A stretch of DNA of 64,000 nucleotides. Origin: Fluviicola sp. (lineage in GTDB: Bacteria > Bacteroidota > Bacteroidia > Flavobacteriales_D > Crocinitomicaceae). Made by a program: the position numbers and the translations under genes. The notes below the pieces were generated by a model that worked only from the letters and a program-made list of their open reading frames with translations, was not told where the DNA came from and did no database searches. Positions 1-7,611 of the stretch are shown piece by piece. The stretch is taken from the NCBI RefSeq assembly GCF_039596395.1, contig NZ_JBCNJT010000001.1, positions 1,461,315-1,525,314 of the forward strand. Reading direction: 5' to 3'. Position 1 is the first letter of the stretch; every line of letters starts with the position of its first letter.

Positions 1-59
1 AGCACATTAAAACCAACTCTGAAAAGAATTAACCAATTAGTACTGAACTGATAAGAATT

Positions 60-386
60 ATGAAAGCTGTTGAAATCATTATGATTCCCGTTGCCGACCA
101 GCAAAAAGCAAAAGCATTTTATTTGAAGCTGGGATTTGAATTATTGATGGAAGCTCCTGCAGAGCATGGTGAAACCTGGATTCAAATGGGATTACCCGGT
201 CAGAATGTAACGATCTCATTGGCGAAATTTCATGGAATTATCATCGAAACAGAAGATATCACTGCAAAGATGGAAGCCTTGAAGGAAGAAAACATACTGG
301 TTGAACAAATGCATGAAACTCCCTGGGGGAAATTTGCATGGCTGAAAGATCCGGACGGAAACAGTTTATGCCTCCATCAGAAATAA
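60..386 (+). CDS. VOC-family (glyoxalase/bleomycin-resistance-like) protein
   Basis: A 108-residue protein with the layout of a single vicinal-oxygen-chelate module: an N-terminal strand (MKAVEIIMIPVADQQKAKAF), a helix reading YLKLGFEL, and a C-terminal WGKFAWLKDPDGNSLCLHQK, the usual 'f.DPdGN...l' ending of VOC proteins. VOC members dimerise and bind a metal to act as glyoxalases, dioxygenases or drug-binding proteins; the substrate cannot be told from sequence. The ATG at 60 is the first good start. It lies 113 bp upstream of the thioredoxin gene on the same strand and may be transcribed separately, since a -7-like box precedes that gene. Family call is firm, function unknown. Confidence 0.8.
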   Translation: MKAVEIIMIPVADQQKAKAFYLKLGFELLMEAPAEHGETWIQMGLPGQNVTISLAKFHGIIIETEDITAKMEALKEENILVEQMHETPWGKFAWLKDPDGNSLCLHQK

Positions 387-442
387 ACCGGATCATTAAC
401 ATCATTTACCACAATCCGCCGGGAAAACTAAACAGTGATCCT

Positions 443-450
443 TAACTTTG
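443..450 (+). promoter_or_regulatory. Candidate Bacteroidota -7 box (TAACTTTG) for the thioredoxin gene
   Basis: TAACTTTG matches the Bacteroidota housekeeping -7 consensus TAnnTTTG and sits 49 bp before the thioredoxin ATG. No clear TTTG -33 element is visible at the usual distance, so this is only a half-promoter match. Confidence 0.35.
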
Positions 451-499
451 AGTCACTTAATTTCCTGTCCGTTGAACAGGCGGGAATAATTGATTTATT

Positions 500-796
500 A
501 TGGCATCTTTTTCTGAAATCATCAACTCCGAAAAACCCGTTCTGGTCGACTTCTTTGCAACCTGGTGCGGCCCTTGTAAAACCATGCAGCCAATCCTGGA
601 TGACCTGAAATCCAAAGTCGGGAATTCAGCTTCCGTGCTGAAAGTAGATGTGGATAAAAATCCGCACGCTGCCGAAAAATACCAGGTGAGGAGTGTTCCG
701 ACTTTGATCTTGTTTAAAAATGGGAAAGTAGTGTGGAGACAATCAGGCGTGATGCAGGCAGGCCAATTGGCACAAATCATCAAACAGCATCAATAA
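500..796 (+). CDS. Thioredoxin
   Basis: A 98-residue single-domain thioredoxin. The active site WCGPC lies at residues 22-26, preceded by VLVDFFAT; the cis-proline loop reads RSVPTLILFKNGK. There is no signal peptide, so it should act in the cytoplasm, reducing protein disulfides with electrons from thioredoxin reductase. Length is slightly short of the typical 105 residues but the fold appears complete. A strong hairpin follows at 847-880. It might be one of several thioredoxins in the genome, so the trxA symbol is withheld. Confidence 0.95.
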   Translation: MASFSEIINSEKPVLVDFFATWCGPCKTMQPILDDLKSKVGNSASVLKVDVDKNPHAAEKYQVRSVPTLILFKNGKVVWRQSGVMQAGQLAQIIKQHQ

Positions 797-846
797 GCAA
801 AAAATGCATTTCTATTTGACGTAAATATTACGTCAAGTATTCGAAA

Positions 847-880
847 AAAAAGAGCCCGCCGTGCCGCAACGGACTCTTTT
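847..880. terminator. Bidirectional terminator between thioredoxin and nitroreductase genes
   Basis: The arms AAAAGAGCCCG and CGGACTCTTTT pair with one mismatch around an 11-nt loop, with A-run on one side and T-run on the other. It lies between two convergent genes and can serve both. Confidence 0.8.
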
Positions 881-906
881 CTTTGAGTTGAGTTGGTTAT
901 TGCAGG

Positions 907-1533
907 CTAGTTTAAAGTAATAGTCAATTCGTCCAAAGGAACACGTACTTTCTTCGCTTTTGCAAGGAAATCCGCTTCTTCATCCCTGTATCCCAAAGCA
1001 AGGATCACAGCAGACTGAAGTCCTTTTTCTTTCAATCCCAAAATTTCATCGAAAGCAGCATTGTCAAAACCTTCCATCGGTGTAGAATCCACTTTCAGGT
1101 TTGCAGCCGCAACAATAGCAGTTCCCAAGGCAATGTAAGCCTGTCTTGCTGCCCAGTTCTTTACAAATTCTTCCGGCATGCTTGCAAATCCTGACAATTT
1201 CTCTTTAAAGTCGTTTAAGCTTTCTACCGGAATGCCACGAGTTTTTGCAACCAGTTCAATATATTCGTCTACGTGAGTTTGTGAAACGTGTGTATAGGAA
1301 GCAAAAACCAATAGGTGAGAAGATTCCTTCACCTGCGGGTTAAATGATGCCGCCTGTAATTTTTCCTTGATCTCCGGATTGGAAACAACCAATACTCTGA
1401 AAGGCTGCATTCCTGCAGAAGTTGCTGTTAAATTGATTGCTTCCAGGATCTCTGTTACTTTCTCGTCTGATACTTTCTCAGATGTCATGCGTTTTACGGC
1501 GTATCGCCAGTTTAATGTGTCTATTAAATTCAT
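907..1533 (-). CDS. NAD(P)H-dependent nitroreductase family oxidoreductase
   Basis: A 208-residue FMN-dependent nitroreductase-fold protein. The start is placed at the ATG at 1533 (MNLIDTLNWRYAVKRM), which matches the usual family start; an upstream in-frame ATG at 1575 would add 14 unlikely residues. Family features include the N-terminal RYAVK substrate/FMN phosphate-binding segment, SAGMQPFRVLVV, and the C-terminal ALGYRDEEADFLAKAKKVR, typical of NfsB-type enzymes. Such enzymes reduce nitroaromatics, quinones or flavins using NAD(P)H. It is a monocistronic gene convergent with the thioredoxin gene. The natural substrate is unknown. Confidence 0.9.
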   Translation of the reverse strand: MNLIDTLNWRYAVKRMTSEKVSDEKVTEILEAINLTATSAGMQPFRVLVVSNPEIKEKLQAASFNPQVKESSHLLVFASYTHVSQTHVDEYIELVAKTRGIPVESLNDFKEKLSGFASMPEEFVKNWAARQAYIALGTAIVAAANLKVDSTPMEGFDNAAFDEILGLKEKGLQSAVILALGYRDEEADFLAKAKKVRVPLDELTITLN

Positions 1534-1818
1534 CTTTCTGTGTTTTGAGGCAAAGGTACAATCGAATAGTTTCAAAAAGATATCGATATACTAAACGAAA
1601 CTAGTTTCCACGGGTAAACCACCTTGTTTGTAATATGGCAAATTTGCGAATTTGAAATATCGAAGCAGGATTTGTTTTAGGCTAAATAGAATCGAAACAA
1701 ATGTAAAGTATCCATCCGATTCGGTTTCATTGCTTAAATTTGAAAGAATAAAGACCTGGAATTGCGGGAAAATCCAAGTCTTGAAATCTTGCAGTCTTAA
1801 TGTGCTAATATCCAAAAC

Positions 1819-2388
1819 ATGAAACTCCACGAAGGAAAAACATTCAATAAAGTTAATTACGCGAACAAACAGCTGATCAACAACGAGTTCAGCAATTGCC
1901 GGTTTGTGGATTGTGATTTCACCAAAAGCAACTTCAGCAGTATTGATTTCATTGACTGTGAATTTGTAAGCTGTAATTTCTCCCTAACCATTTTGAAACA
2001 TTCCGGGATCAAAGACATTCATTTCAAGGATTGCAAGATCGTAGGAGTAGATTTCAGTGCCTGCAACGACTTTTTATTCTCCGTGAAATTCACAGACTGC
2101 AGCCTGGATTACGCCACTTTTCATTCCCGGAAGATGAAAAGCACCCAGTTTACCAACTGCGTGATCAAAGAAGTTGATTTTTCGGAAGCAGATCTGACAC
2201 AAGCCGTATTCCGGAATTGTGATCTTACCAGAAGCATTTTCGACCGCAGCATCCTGGATAAAGCAGATTTCAGTTCGGCAATCAATTTTGAGATCAATCC
2301 GGAGCGCAACAGGTTGAAGAAGGCGATTTTCTCTTCCAATGGATTACTGGGATTGCTTACGAAATATGATTTGGTAGTGAAAGATTGA
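1819..2388 (+). CDS. Pentapeptide-repeat protein (Qnr-like architecture)
   Basis: A 189-residue protein in which nearly every fifth residue is F, L or I in the pattern A/C/S-[D/N]-[F/L]-x-x (for example NCRFVDCDFTKSNF, SEADLTQAVFRNCDL). Such repeats form a right-handed quadrilateral beta-helix. The C-terminal NPERNRLKKAIFSSNGLLGL resembles the dimerising end helix of small pentapeptide proteins such as Qnr and McbG, which bind DNA gyrase. Whether this one has any gyrase role is not shown; it is about 30 residues shorter than Qnr. It has no signal peptide and no operon partners. Confidence 0.85.
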   Translation: MKLHEGKTFNKVNYANKQLINNEFSNCRFVDCDFTKSNFSSIDFIDCEFVSCNFSLTILKHSGIKDIHFKDCKIVGVDFSACNDFLFSVKFTDCSLDYATFHSRKMKSTQFTNCVIKEVDFSEADLTQAVFRNCDLTRSIFDRSILDKADFSSAINFEINPERNRLKKAIFSSNGLLGLLTKYDLVVKD

Positions 2389-2413
2389 CTCAGATTTCAT
2401 TCATTATTCTTTC

Positions 2414-2444
2414 TCCCACAGAGGACACAGAGAGGTTCGCAGAT
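2414..2444 (+). repeat. Dispersed CCACAGAGG repeat, left copy
   Basis: Contains CCCACAGAGGACACAGAGAG followed by TTCGCAGAT. An inverted relative lies at 3557-3585 and two more copies lie near 57.9 kb. The two copies here bracket the AT-rich gene at 2509-3444. Confidence 0.6.
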
Positions 2445-2508
2445 ATTCATTTTTATGAATAAATTAAAGTCTTGAAGATAGAGTAAGTTTTATTAGCTTC
2501 AAATACAC

Positions 2509-3444
2509 CTAATTGTTCAAATATTTAAAATAACTCTTTTGATTCCATCGCCTGAAGGAACTTACAATAAAATAAGTTCCTCCTAATAAGAGAAATATTG
2601 AAAAAAACATATCAATCAGATCTGAATCCCACACTCGCCTATAAAAAACATCAATTCGTATTTCTTTTTTTGATTTAATATCTCTACAAACTAACTTATA
2701 TGTTTTTGATTTTGAAAAGAACAGCTTATACCCTATATAATCATCATTAAGTTTTTCAAGAATAGAGTCATTGCATTCTGAGTGAATAATTTCGACACTA
2801 CTAATTTTATTTCCAGTTCTTGAATTAAACATTTCTGAGTTATATGCTGTCATTTCGGGACCGTCATAAAATGTAAAAAGTCCAAACAACATAGTAAATG
2901 ATCCCATTACTAAACGGCTGATAATATCCTTTGTCTTTGATTTATCAAATTCGGTAATTTTTGGCAGGTTAGGAATACGATGGAAAAAACTTAGTTTAAT
3001 GTCATCTCTTTTTTGACCAACAAAAGAATTGTTATTGTTGATGATTCCCTCGAATTCAACCCATTCTTTGTCTTTTAATAATCCAAATTCAAGTATTACC
3101 TTTTCTTTTTTTATAGTACTTGTAATTTCAACGCCCTTACTAGTATTTGTTATCTTAAAATCCAACCAGATAATTTCATCAGCAGAAATCTCAATTTTAT
3201 TTACTTTTTCAGTCAGATCTTTGTTGCCAAGACATAACACATGTCCTTTTATAAAAGTAATCTTATCATTTATCTCTACATCATTGTATTTAATTGTAAG
3301 ATTTTCAAAATTTTTAAGTAAGTCATCTTGAAGGTTGATTTGCTTATCCTTTATGAAATAAAGTTTAGTTTTTTTACTCCTAACAAAAATAATAACACCA
3401 GGAATTCCAAGTAGTACAGTAATTATTAACGTGATTATCTCCAT
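2509..3444 (-). CDS. Hypothetical AT-rich membrane protein
   Basis: A 311-residue protein that I do not recognise. Three hydrophobic segments are visible: residues about 3-22 (TLIITVLLGIPGVIIFV), about 175-192 (LVMGSFTMLFGLFTFY) and about 280-298 (FFSIFLLLGGTYFIV). Between the first two is a roughly 150-residue polar, beta-rich region, and about 85 residues separate the second and third. It therefore looks like a membrane protein with two soluble domains. Base composition is clearly more AT-rich than the neighbouring genes, with many AAA, ATT and AAT codons. The gene is bracketed by inverted CCACAGAGG repeats. Both suggest recent acquisition. No partner gene is adjacent. Confidence 0.65.
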   Translation of the reverse strand: MEIITLIITVLLGIPGVIIFVRSKKTKLYFIKDKQINLQDDLLKNFENLTIKYNDVEINDKITFIKGHVLCLGNKDLTEKVNKIEISADEIIWLDFKITNTSKGVEITSTIKKEKVILEFGLLKDKEWVEFEGIINNNNSFVGQKRDDIKLSFFHRIPNLPKITEFDKSKTKDIISRLVMGSFTMLFGLFTFYDGPEMTAYNSEMFNSRTGNKISSVEIIHSECNDSILEKLNDDYIGYKLFFSKSKTYKLVCRDIKSKKEIRIDVFYRRVWDSDLIDMFFSIFLLLGGTYFIVSSFRRWNQKSYFKYLNN

Positions 3445-3556
3445 CTGATTAGTTTCTGATTTTCAATGAATTTAGTGCCACAAACTTAATGATCAATTTT
3501 ACCAGTAACAAGTGACAAAGAACAGTAATTATTAACAAAAGCAAACAATTATGATC

Positions 3557-3585
3557 TTCTGCGAAATCTGTGCCCTCTGCGGGGA
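3557..3585 (-). repeat. Dispersed CCACAGAGG repeat, right (inverted) copy
   Basis: Read on the minus strand it gives CCCCGCAGAGGGCACAGATT followed by TCGCAGA, a divergent copy of the element at 2414-2444 in opposite orientation. The rest of 3445-3707 holds no gene that I can see; the stretch around 3630-3700 has loosely inverted CACTCTCA/TGAGTGTG words. Confidence 0.5.
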
Positions 3586-3707
3586 AACAAAAATTTCAGA
3601 GCGGGCCGCCCACTAACTAATAGCACATCACTCTCAAATCTCAGTTCTCACACTGAAAGAAAAGATGAGGCAAGAGTGAGTTTGAGTGTGAGAGAAGAGG
3701 GAAAAGA

Positions 3708-3741
3708 AAAAGGTGTAAACACTACCGCGTTTACACCTTTT
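3708..3741 (-). terminator. Terminator downstream of tRNA-Met
   Basis: A perfect 13-bp inverted repeat (AAAAGGTGTAAAC / GTTTACACCTTTT) with an 8-nt loop starts 7 bp after the tRNA 3' end on the minus strand and is followed by a T-rich stretch on that strand. Confidence 0.85.
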
Positions 3742-3748
3742 CTTTTTG

Positions 3749-3822
3749 TAGCGAGACCGAGAGTTGAACTCGGGACCTCAGGGTTATGAATCCTGCGCTC
3801 TAACCAACTGAGCTATCTCGCC
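3749..3822 (-). tRNA. tRNA-Met (anticodon CAU)
   Basis: The minus strand folds as a complete cloverleaf of 74 nt: acceptor arm GGCGAGA/TCTCGCT, D-arm with GCTCAGTTGGTTAGAGC, anticodon loop TTCATAA with CAT, variable region and T-arm containing GTTCAACTC. CCA is not encoded. Position 1-72 is a G-U pair. CAU anticodons can also belong to initiator tRNA or to tRNA-Ile2; an initiator is less likely given the sequence of the anticodon stem, which lacks the three G-C pairs. Elongator Met is the best call. Confidence 0.9.
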
Positions 3823-3890
3823 AGGTTTTCTTTTGCGCCTATTCCTGAAAGGCGAGTGCAAAGATAGTTACTTTTTTCATCTGTGCAAGC

Positions 3891-4640
3891 CTATGAACGG
3901 TCTTCTTCGTATAAAACTTTTGTGTTATGTTTTAGGAGCTTGAAAATCAAGCTAAAAAGCAATGCACCAACAATCCAATAAACATAACAAAGCCAGTTTT
4001 CAAGGGTCTTAGTCATGAAATATTCACGGATTCCGGCTACAAAAACAAAGCCCAATACCGTTGCAGAGATACCTGAATATTCCCGGCGAAGGATGGTTTT
4101 CATGGAAAAAGGAATAGTTCCTTTGATGTAATTCTTCATGCTTGGCCAGAAAGCCGGAACGGAGTTCGACCAGTTTACATAGCTCTCACCGAATTTACGC
4201 TCCAGGAAACGTTCTTCTGCAAACATGATACGCTCGTAATAGATCCAGAATAGCAAGCTCACGATGATAATAAAGTAAATATTGAATGTGAAGCATACGA
4301 TCCCGATCCACATGAAATAATTCCCCAGATAAAGCGGGTGACGAACCGTTGAGTAGATTCCTTTTGTATTCAAAGCCTCGGCAACCTGTTCCTGTGTATT
4401 TCTTCCGGAAGTGTTCTTATTACTCGTTCCGATAGCAATAGCGCGGATTACCTGTCCTAAGATTGACATAGCAATAGCCGCTCCGGTACAAATGTAATAC
4501 CAGCGCGCATCGTCCATAATGCATTGAACGTCTGTAAAATAAATTACAGGAACTGCTAAAACGAATAAAATAACTGGAATTTGTCCTCTGTACTTGAAGA
4601 GCTTGTTTCCGTTTTTTTCAAATGAATGTACTAACGCCAT
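3891..4640 (-). CDS. Isoprenylcysteine carboxyl methyltransferase / phospholipid methyltransferase-like membrane protein
   Basis: A 249-residue integral membrane protein with about six hydrophobic segments. The C-terminal half of the core carries the motif STVRHPLYLGNYFMWIG and, after a membrane segment, EERFLERKFGESYVNW, the SAM-binding signature of the ICMT/PEMT family (RHPxYxG...E...L). The last 70 residues add two more hydrophobic segments. Members methylate prenylcysteines, phospholipids or lipid A phosphate in various organisms; the acceptor here is unknown. The gene is divergent from the START-like gene, with a 62-bp shared promoter region. Confidence 0.8.
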   Translation of the reverse strand: MALVHSFEKNGNKLFKYRGQIPVILFVLAVPVIYFTDVQCIMDDARWYYICTGAAIAMSILGQVIRAIAIGTSNKNTSGRNTQEQVAEALNTKGIYSTVRHPLYLGNYFMWIGIVCFTFNIYFIIIVSLLFWIYYERIMFAEERFLERKFGESYVNWSNSVPAFWPSMKNYIKGTIPFSMKTILRREYSGISATVLGFVFVAGIREYFMTKTLENWLCYVYWIVGALLFSLIFKLLKHNTKVLYEEDRS

Positions 4641-4702
4641 GAAAGAAATGTGTATATTTCGAAAATGATTTTTCGGCGCGAAGTTAACATTATTAAACTA
4701 CT

Positions 4703-5092
4703 ATGACAAATAAGGAACAATTCGAATTAGAATATGTATTAAAAACCTCACCACGGGTGCTGGATAAATTACTGTCAACACCTGACGGATTGAGCGAATG
4801 GTTTGCCGATGATGTTATTGTAAAAGACGATATGTACACCTTCCATTGGGATGGGAGTGAAGAACAAGCGCGATTAATTTCCAAAAAAGCAGGGGAGTCC
4901 ATTAAATGGCAATGGCTGAATGACGAAGAAGACGAACTCGAAACGTACTTCGAAATGAAATACACCATTGATCCGATGACGAAAGTGGTAATCCTTACTG
5001 TTTCCGATTTTGCAGAACGCACTGAAAAAGATGAGATTGTCCGTCTCTGGGAATCACAAATCAGTGATTTACGCAGAGTAATCGGAGCATAA
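4703..5092 (+). CDS. START-like domain protein (SRPBCC superfamily)
   Basis: A 129-residue cytoplasmic protein. The pattern LEYVLKTSPRVLDKLLSTPDGLSEWFADDV, then FHWDGSEEQARLI and the long C-terminal helix EIVRLWESQISDLRRVIGA, is that of the small SRPBCC/AHSA1-like domain found across Bacteroidota and annotated as START-like. Such folds hold hydrophobic ligands, but no ligand is known for this group. The stop codon is followed immediately by a 38-bp perfect palindrome. Confidence 0.8.
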   Translation: MTNKEQFELEYVLKTSPRVLDKLLSTPDGLSEWFADDVIVKDDMYTFHWDGSEEQARLISKKAGESIKWQWLNDEEDELETYFEMKYTIDPMTKVVILTVSDFAERTEKDEIVRLWESQISDLRRVIGA

Positions 5093-5093
5093 C

Positions 5094-5131
5094 AAAACGT
5101 AGGCGCGCGATTAATCGCGCGCCTACGTTTT
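5094..5131. repeat. 38-bp perfect palindrome, terminator and REP-like element
   Basis: The 19-base arm AAAACGTAGGCGCGCGATT is followed directly by its exact reverse complement. It lies between the convergent START-like and M3 peptidase genes, with A and T runs at the two ends, so it can terminate both. The foot contains GTAG/CTAC, as in the palindrome at 6874-6911. Confidence 0.85.
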
Positions 5132-5152
5132 GTTTTTTATTTTATTTGACTT

Positions 5153-6847
5153 TTAATTCAATGCATTAATCGAATCCATCAGGTTCTTACTGATATCTTC
5201 CAGTGCAGCCTGTGAAAAATCAAATTTCAATCCGGCTGTTTCGTAAATTTCAGGAATGGATTTCGTATATCCCAGTGAAAGCGCGTTCTTGTAATCAGTC
5301 AATGCTTTCGCCGGATTCTTCTTGTAGTTGCTCCAAACACCCAGAGCACCCAACTGTGCAATTCCGTATTCAATATAGTAGAACGGCACTTCGAACAAGT
5401 GCAACTGTTTTTGCCAGGAACTTTCCAGAACAGCTTCGTATCCGTCGTAATCAACCAACCCTGTTCCGAAACGCTTACTCAATCTCAGCCATTCCTGCGT
5501 TCTTTCTGCTGTGGAATGGTTCGGATGCGTATAGATCCAATGCTGGAAAGCATCAATGGTAGCAATCCACGGCAATACTTTCACAACCGATTCCAATTGC
5601 TCCAGTTTGGCGCGTCTCAAATCATTTTCATCGGTGTAGAATTCGTTCCACAACTCCATGGTCAGTAATTCCATGGACATGGAAGCCAATTCCGCTACTT
5701 CAGAAGGTAAGGATTTAAATCCGGTCAATTCCAGGTCGCGGCTCAGGAATGAATGAACAGCGTGCCCGCCTTCGTGCACCATCGTTGTTAAATCGCGTTG
5801 CGCTCCGGCAGCATTCATGAAAATAAACGGAATACCGGATTCGTAAAGCGGGTAGTTGTATCCTCCCGGAGCTTTCCCGGCTTTCGAATCCAAGTCCAGG
5901 AACCCGCCCGTTTTCATGGTTTTCAGGCAATCTCCGAAATAAATATCCAGCTTTTGGAAAACTGCAATGGATTTATCCAGTAATTCTTCCCCGTTTTGGA
6001 ACGGTTTCAAAGGAGCCAATCCATCCGGATCTACTTCCGAATCCCATGGCTTCAATTTGGACTTGCCTAATTTCTCCAGCTTTTTCAGGTTCAATTGTCT
6101 TACGATCGGAACTATCAGTTTCTCAATTGCTTCATGGAAAGCCAAACAATCTTCCACCGTATAATCGAACCGGCCCAATGCTTTGAACTTGTATTCGCGG
6201 TAATCTTTGCAATCTGCATTCTTCGCAACCTGGTTCCGTAATTGGATCAACTGATTGAATAAATCATCCAATGCATCTCGGTCCTGCAGTCTGCGGGCTG
6301 AAATCAATTCATAAACTTCTTTTCTGACGCTTTCATCCGGATCTTTCAGGAAATTGGCTGCCTGTGGCATGGTCCATTCTTTCCCTTTGTAAGTAATCAT
6401 CTGCTTACCTGAAATAGCGCCAAACTGCTGGCTCAAGGTGCTCAATTCGGTTTCCAATGCAATATTCTCTTCACGGAACAATTCCAGTGCAGACTGAACT
6501 CCTCTGAAATAAATGGCATATGCTTTATCTTCGGCCAATTCCTTCACAAAAGGAGAAGCCATCATTTTTTGGTTCAACGAATCCTCGAAAGGAGCCAGGT
6601 TCGGCTGGATCTCAGTCACGAAAAACTGGTACGATTCCGTTAATTTTTCATCCAGCGTATTGATCGTCATTTTGATATAGCGCCAGGCCATATTTTCTTC
6701 CAGTACAGCTTCCAGTTCGCTCTTGTCGGAAAGCCAGCGCTTAAATGATTCTTTGGAAGATATATCCCTGTTTTGAAGGTCTAAAAGATAAGATTCTACG
6801 GATTTCCAACTTTCGCAGGTGAAGTCGGCTGAAACAAATTTTCTCAT
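5153..6847 (-). CDS. M3 family oligoendopeptidase
   Basis: A 564-residue zinc peptidase. The start is the ATG at 6847 (MRKFVSADFTCESWKSVESY). The frame stays open for another 120 codons upstream only because it reads through the Lys-codon-rich tail of the next gene; that extension is not real. The zinc motif HEGGH lies at about residue 358 (MVHEGGHAVHSF), and the downstream helix LPSEVAELASMSMELL supplies the third ligand. No signal peptide, so it acts in the cytoplasm, trimming short peptides. It follows the DUF5606 gene on the same strand, but a palindrome separates them. Confidence 0.93.
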   Translation of the reverse strand: MRKFVSADFTCESWKSVESYLLDLQNRDISSKESFKRWLSDKSELEAVLEENMAWRYIKMTINTLDEKLTESYQFFVTEIQPNLAPFEDSLNQKMMASPFVKELAEDKAYAIYFRGVQSALELFREENIALETELSTLSQQFGAISGKQMITYKGKEWTMPQAANFLKDPDESVRKEVYELISARRLQDRDALDDLFNQLIQLRNQVAKNADCKDYREYKFKALGRFDYTVEDCLAFHEAIEKLIVPIVRQLNLKKLEKLGKSKLKPWDSEVDPDGLAPLKPFQNGEELLDKSIAVFQKLDIYFGDCLKTMKTGGFLDLDSKAGKAPGGYNYPLYESGIPFIFMNAAGAQRDLTTMVHEGGHAVHSFLSRDLELTGFKSLPSEVAELASMSMELLTMELWNEFYTDENDLRRAKLEQLESVVKVLPWIATIDAFQHWIYTHPNHSTAERTQEWLRLSKRFGTGLVDYDGYEAVLESSWQKQLHLFEVPFYYIEYGIAQLGALGVWSNYKKNPAKALTDYKNALSLGYTKSIPEIYETAGLKFDFSQAALEDISKNLMDSINALN

Positions 6848-6873
6848 AACACAAAAATAAAAAAAGGGATAAA

Positions 6874-6911
6874 AAAAAGTAGGGACACGAAGCTTCGCGT
6901 CCCTACTTTTT
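6874..6911. repeat. 38-bp near-perfect palindrome (GTAG-type, REP-like)
   Basis: The left arm AAAAAGTAGGGACACGAAGC and the right arm form a 19-bp inverted repeat with one mismatch, flanked by A and T runs. Same length and same GTAG/CTAC foot as the element at 5094-5131. It can terminate the DUF5606 transcript upstream of the M3 peptidase start. Confidence 0.8.
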
Positions 6912-6929
6912 GTGAATATTTTGGAATAA

Positions 6930-7574
6930 TTACTTTCCTCTGGAAGAACCTGTTTTAGGCGCAGCCACTTTTTTAGCGCTGGTAGCTTTAGCAGACGCTT
7001 TTGCCGGAGCCTTTGCAGCAGGAGTTTTAGCAGTAGTTGCTGCTTTTGGGGCTGCTTTCTTGGCTGGAGCTTTTTTCGCAGGTGCTTTTTCTTCTTTTGC
7101 TTCTTTAGCTTCTCCGTCTTCTTTCTTAGCTGCTGTTTTTGGTGCTTTTTTCTCTTTTGCAGGAGCCGCTTCTTTTTCTTCTTCTTTTTCCTCAGGTACC
7201 AATGCACCTGCTTTCAATAACAAGTTATACCACTGGAAGATTTTCTTGATATCGGAAGCATAAACACGCTCCTGGTCGAAATTAGGAAGAACTTCAATCA
7301 AATAAGCCTTCAACTTATTTTGATCTTCTTTGTGAGAAATGGTTTCCTTTCCTTTCTCTTTTTCAAAAATCGAAGTGAAGATTTCTTTCAACGGTTTGTC
7401 ATCATCGTATGTGTAGATAGAAATGTCATCCAAAGCGGAAATTCTGTCTGAAGCATACGCAGGAACGCGTTTTTTATCTTCCAGCGATTCTACAATGATG
7501 TTGTTTTTACCTTGTGCCAACACTTTATAAAGTCCTGGTTTTCCTGAAATAGCAATGATACCTGTTAAATTCAT
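6930..7574 (-). CDS. DUF5606 protein with histone H1-like Lys/Ala/Pro tail
   Basis: A 214-residue protein in two parts. Residues 1 to about 125 form the DUF5606 domain known from Bacteroidota (MNLTGIIAISGKPGLYKVLA... DIKKIFQWYNLLLKAGAL). Residues from about 126 to the end are of very low complexity: first a Glu/Lys-rich stretch, then repeats of AKKAPAKKAAPKAA type ending SSRGK. The tail resembles eukaryotic histone H1 and bacterial Hc1-like DNA-binding tails. The function of DUF5606 is not known to me. The start codon lies 37 bp after the stop codon of the secreted subtilisin gene on the same strand. Confidence 0.85.
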   Translation of the reverse strand: MNLTGIIAISGKPGLYKVLAQGKNNIIVESLEDKKRVPAYASDRISALDDISIYTYDDDKPLKEIFTSIFEKEKGKETISHKEDQNKLKAYLIEVLPNFDQERVYASDIKKIFQWYNLLLKAGALVPEEKEEEKEAAPAKEKKAPKTAAKKEDGEAKEAKEEKAPAKKAPAKKAAPKAATTAKTPAAKAPAKASAKATSAKKVAAPKTGSSRGK

Positions 7575-7611
7575 TCGATTAATTTATTTGCGCCAAAAAT
7601 ACGGCTTCTTT

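Noticed and set aside
1819-2388. Quinolone resistance (qnr) gene
   Set aside because: The pentapeptide architecture is similar, but length and sequence differ and many pentapeptide proteins do not protect gyrase.
3600-3700. Loose inverted words CACTCTCA/TGAGTGTG as an attachment site for the tRNA-Met gene
   Set aside because: No direct repeat of the tRNA 3' end and no integrase nearby.
6848-7207. N-terminal extension of the M3 peptidase (Lys/Gln/Leu-rich)
   Set aside because: It is the shifted reading of the Lys-codon-rich tail of the DUF5606 gene on the same strand, plus the palindrome; the ATG at 6847 starts a normal M3 N-terminus.
7060-7263. Plus-strand frame rich in Ala/Phe/Ser over the DUF5606 tail
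   Set aside because: Antisense of the AAG/GCT repeats; no start context and no protein-like composition.
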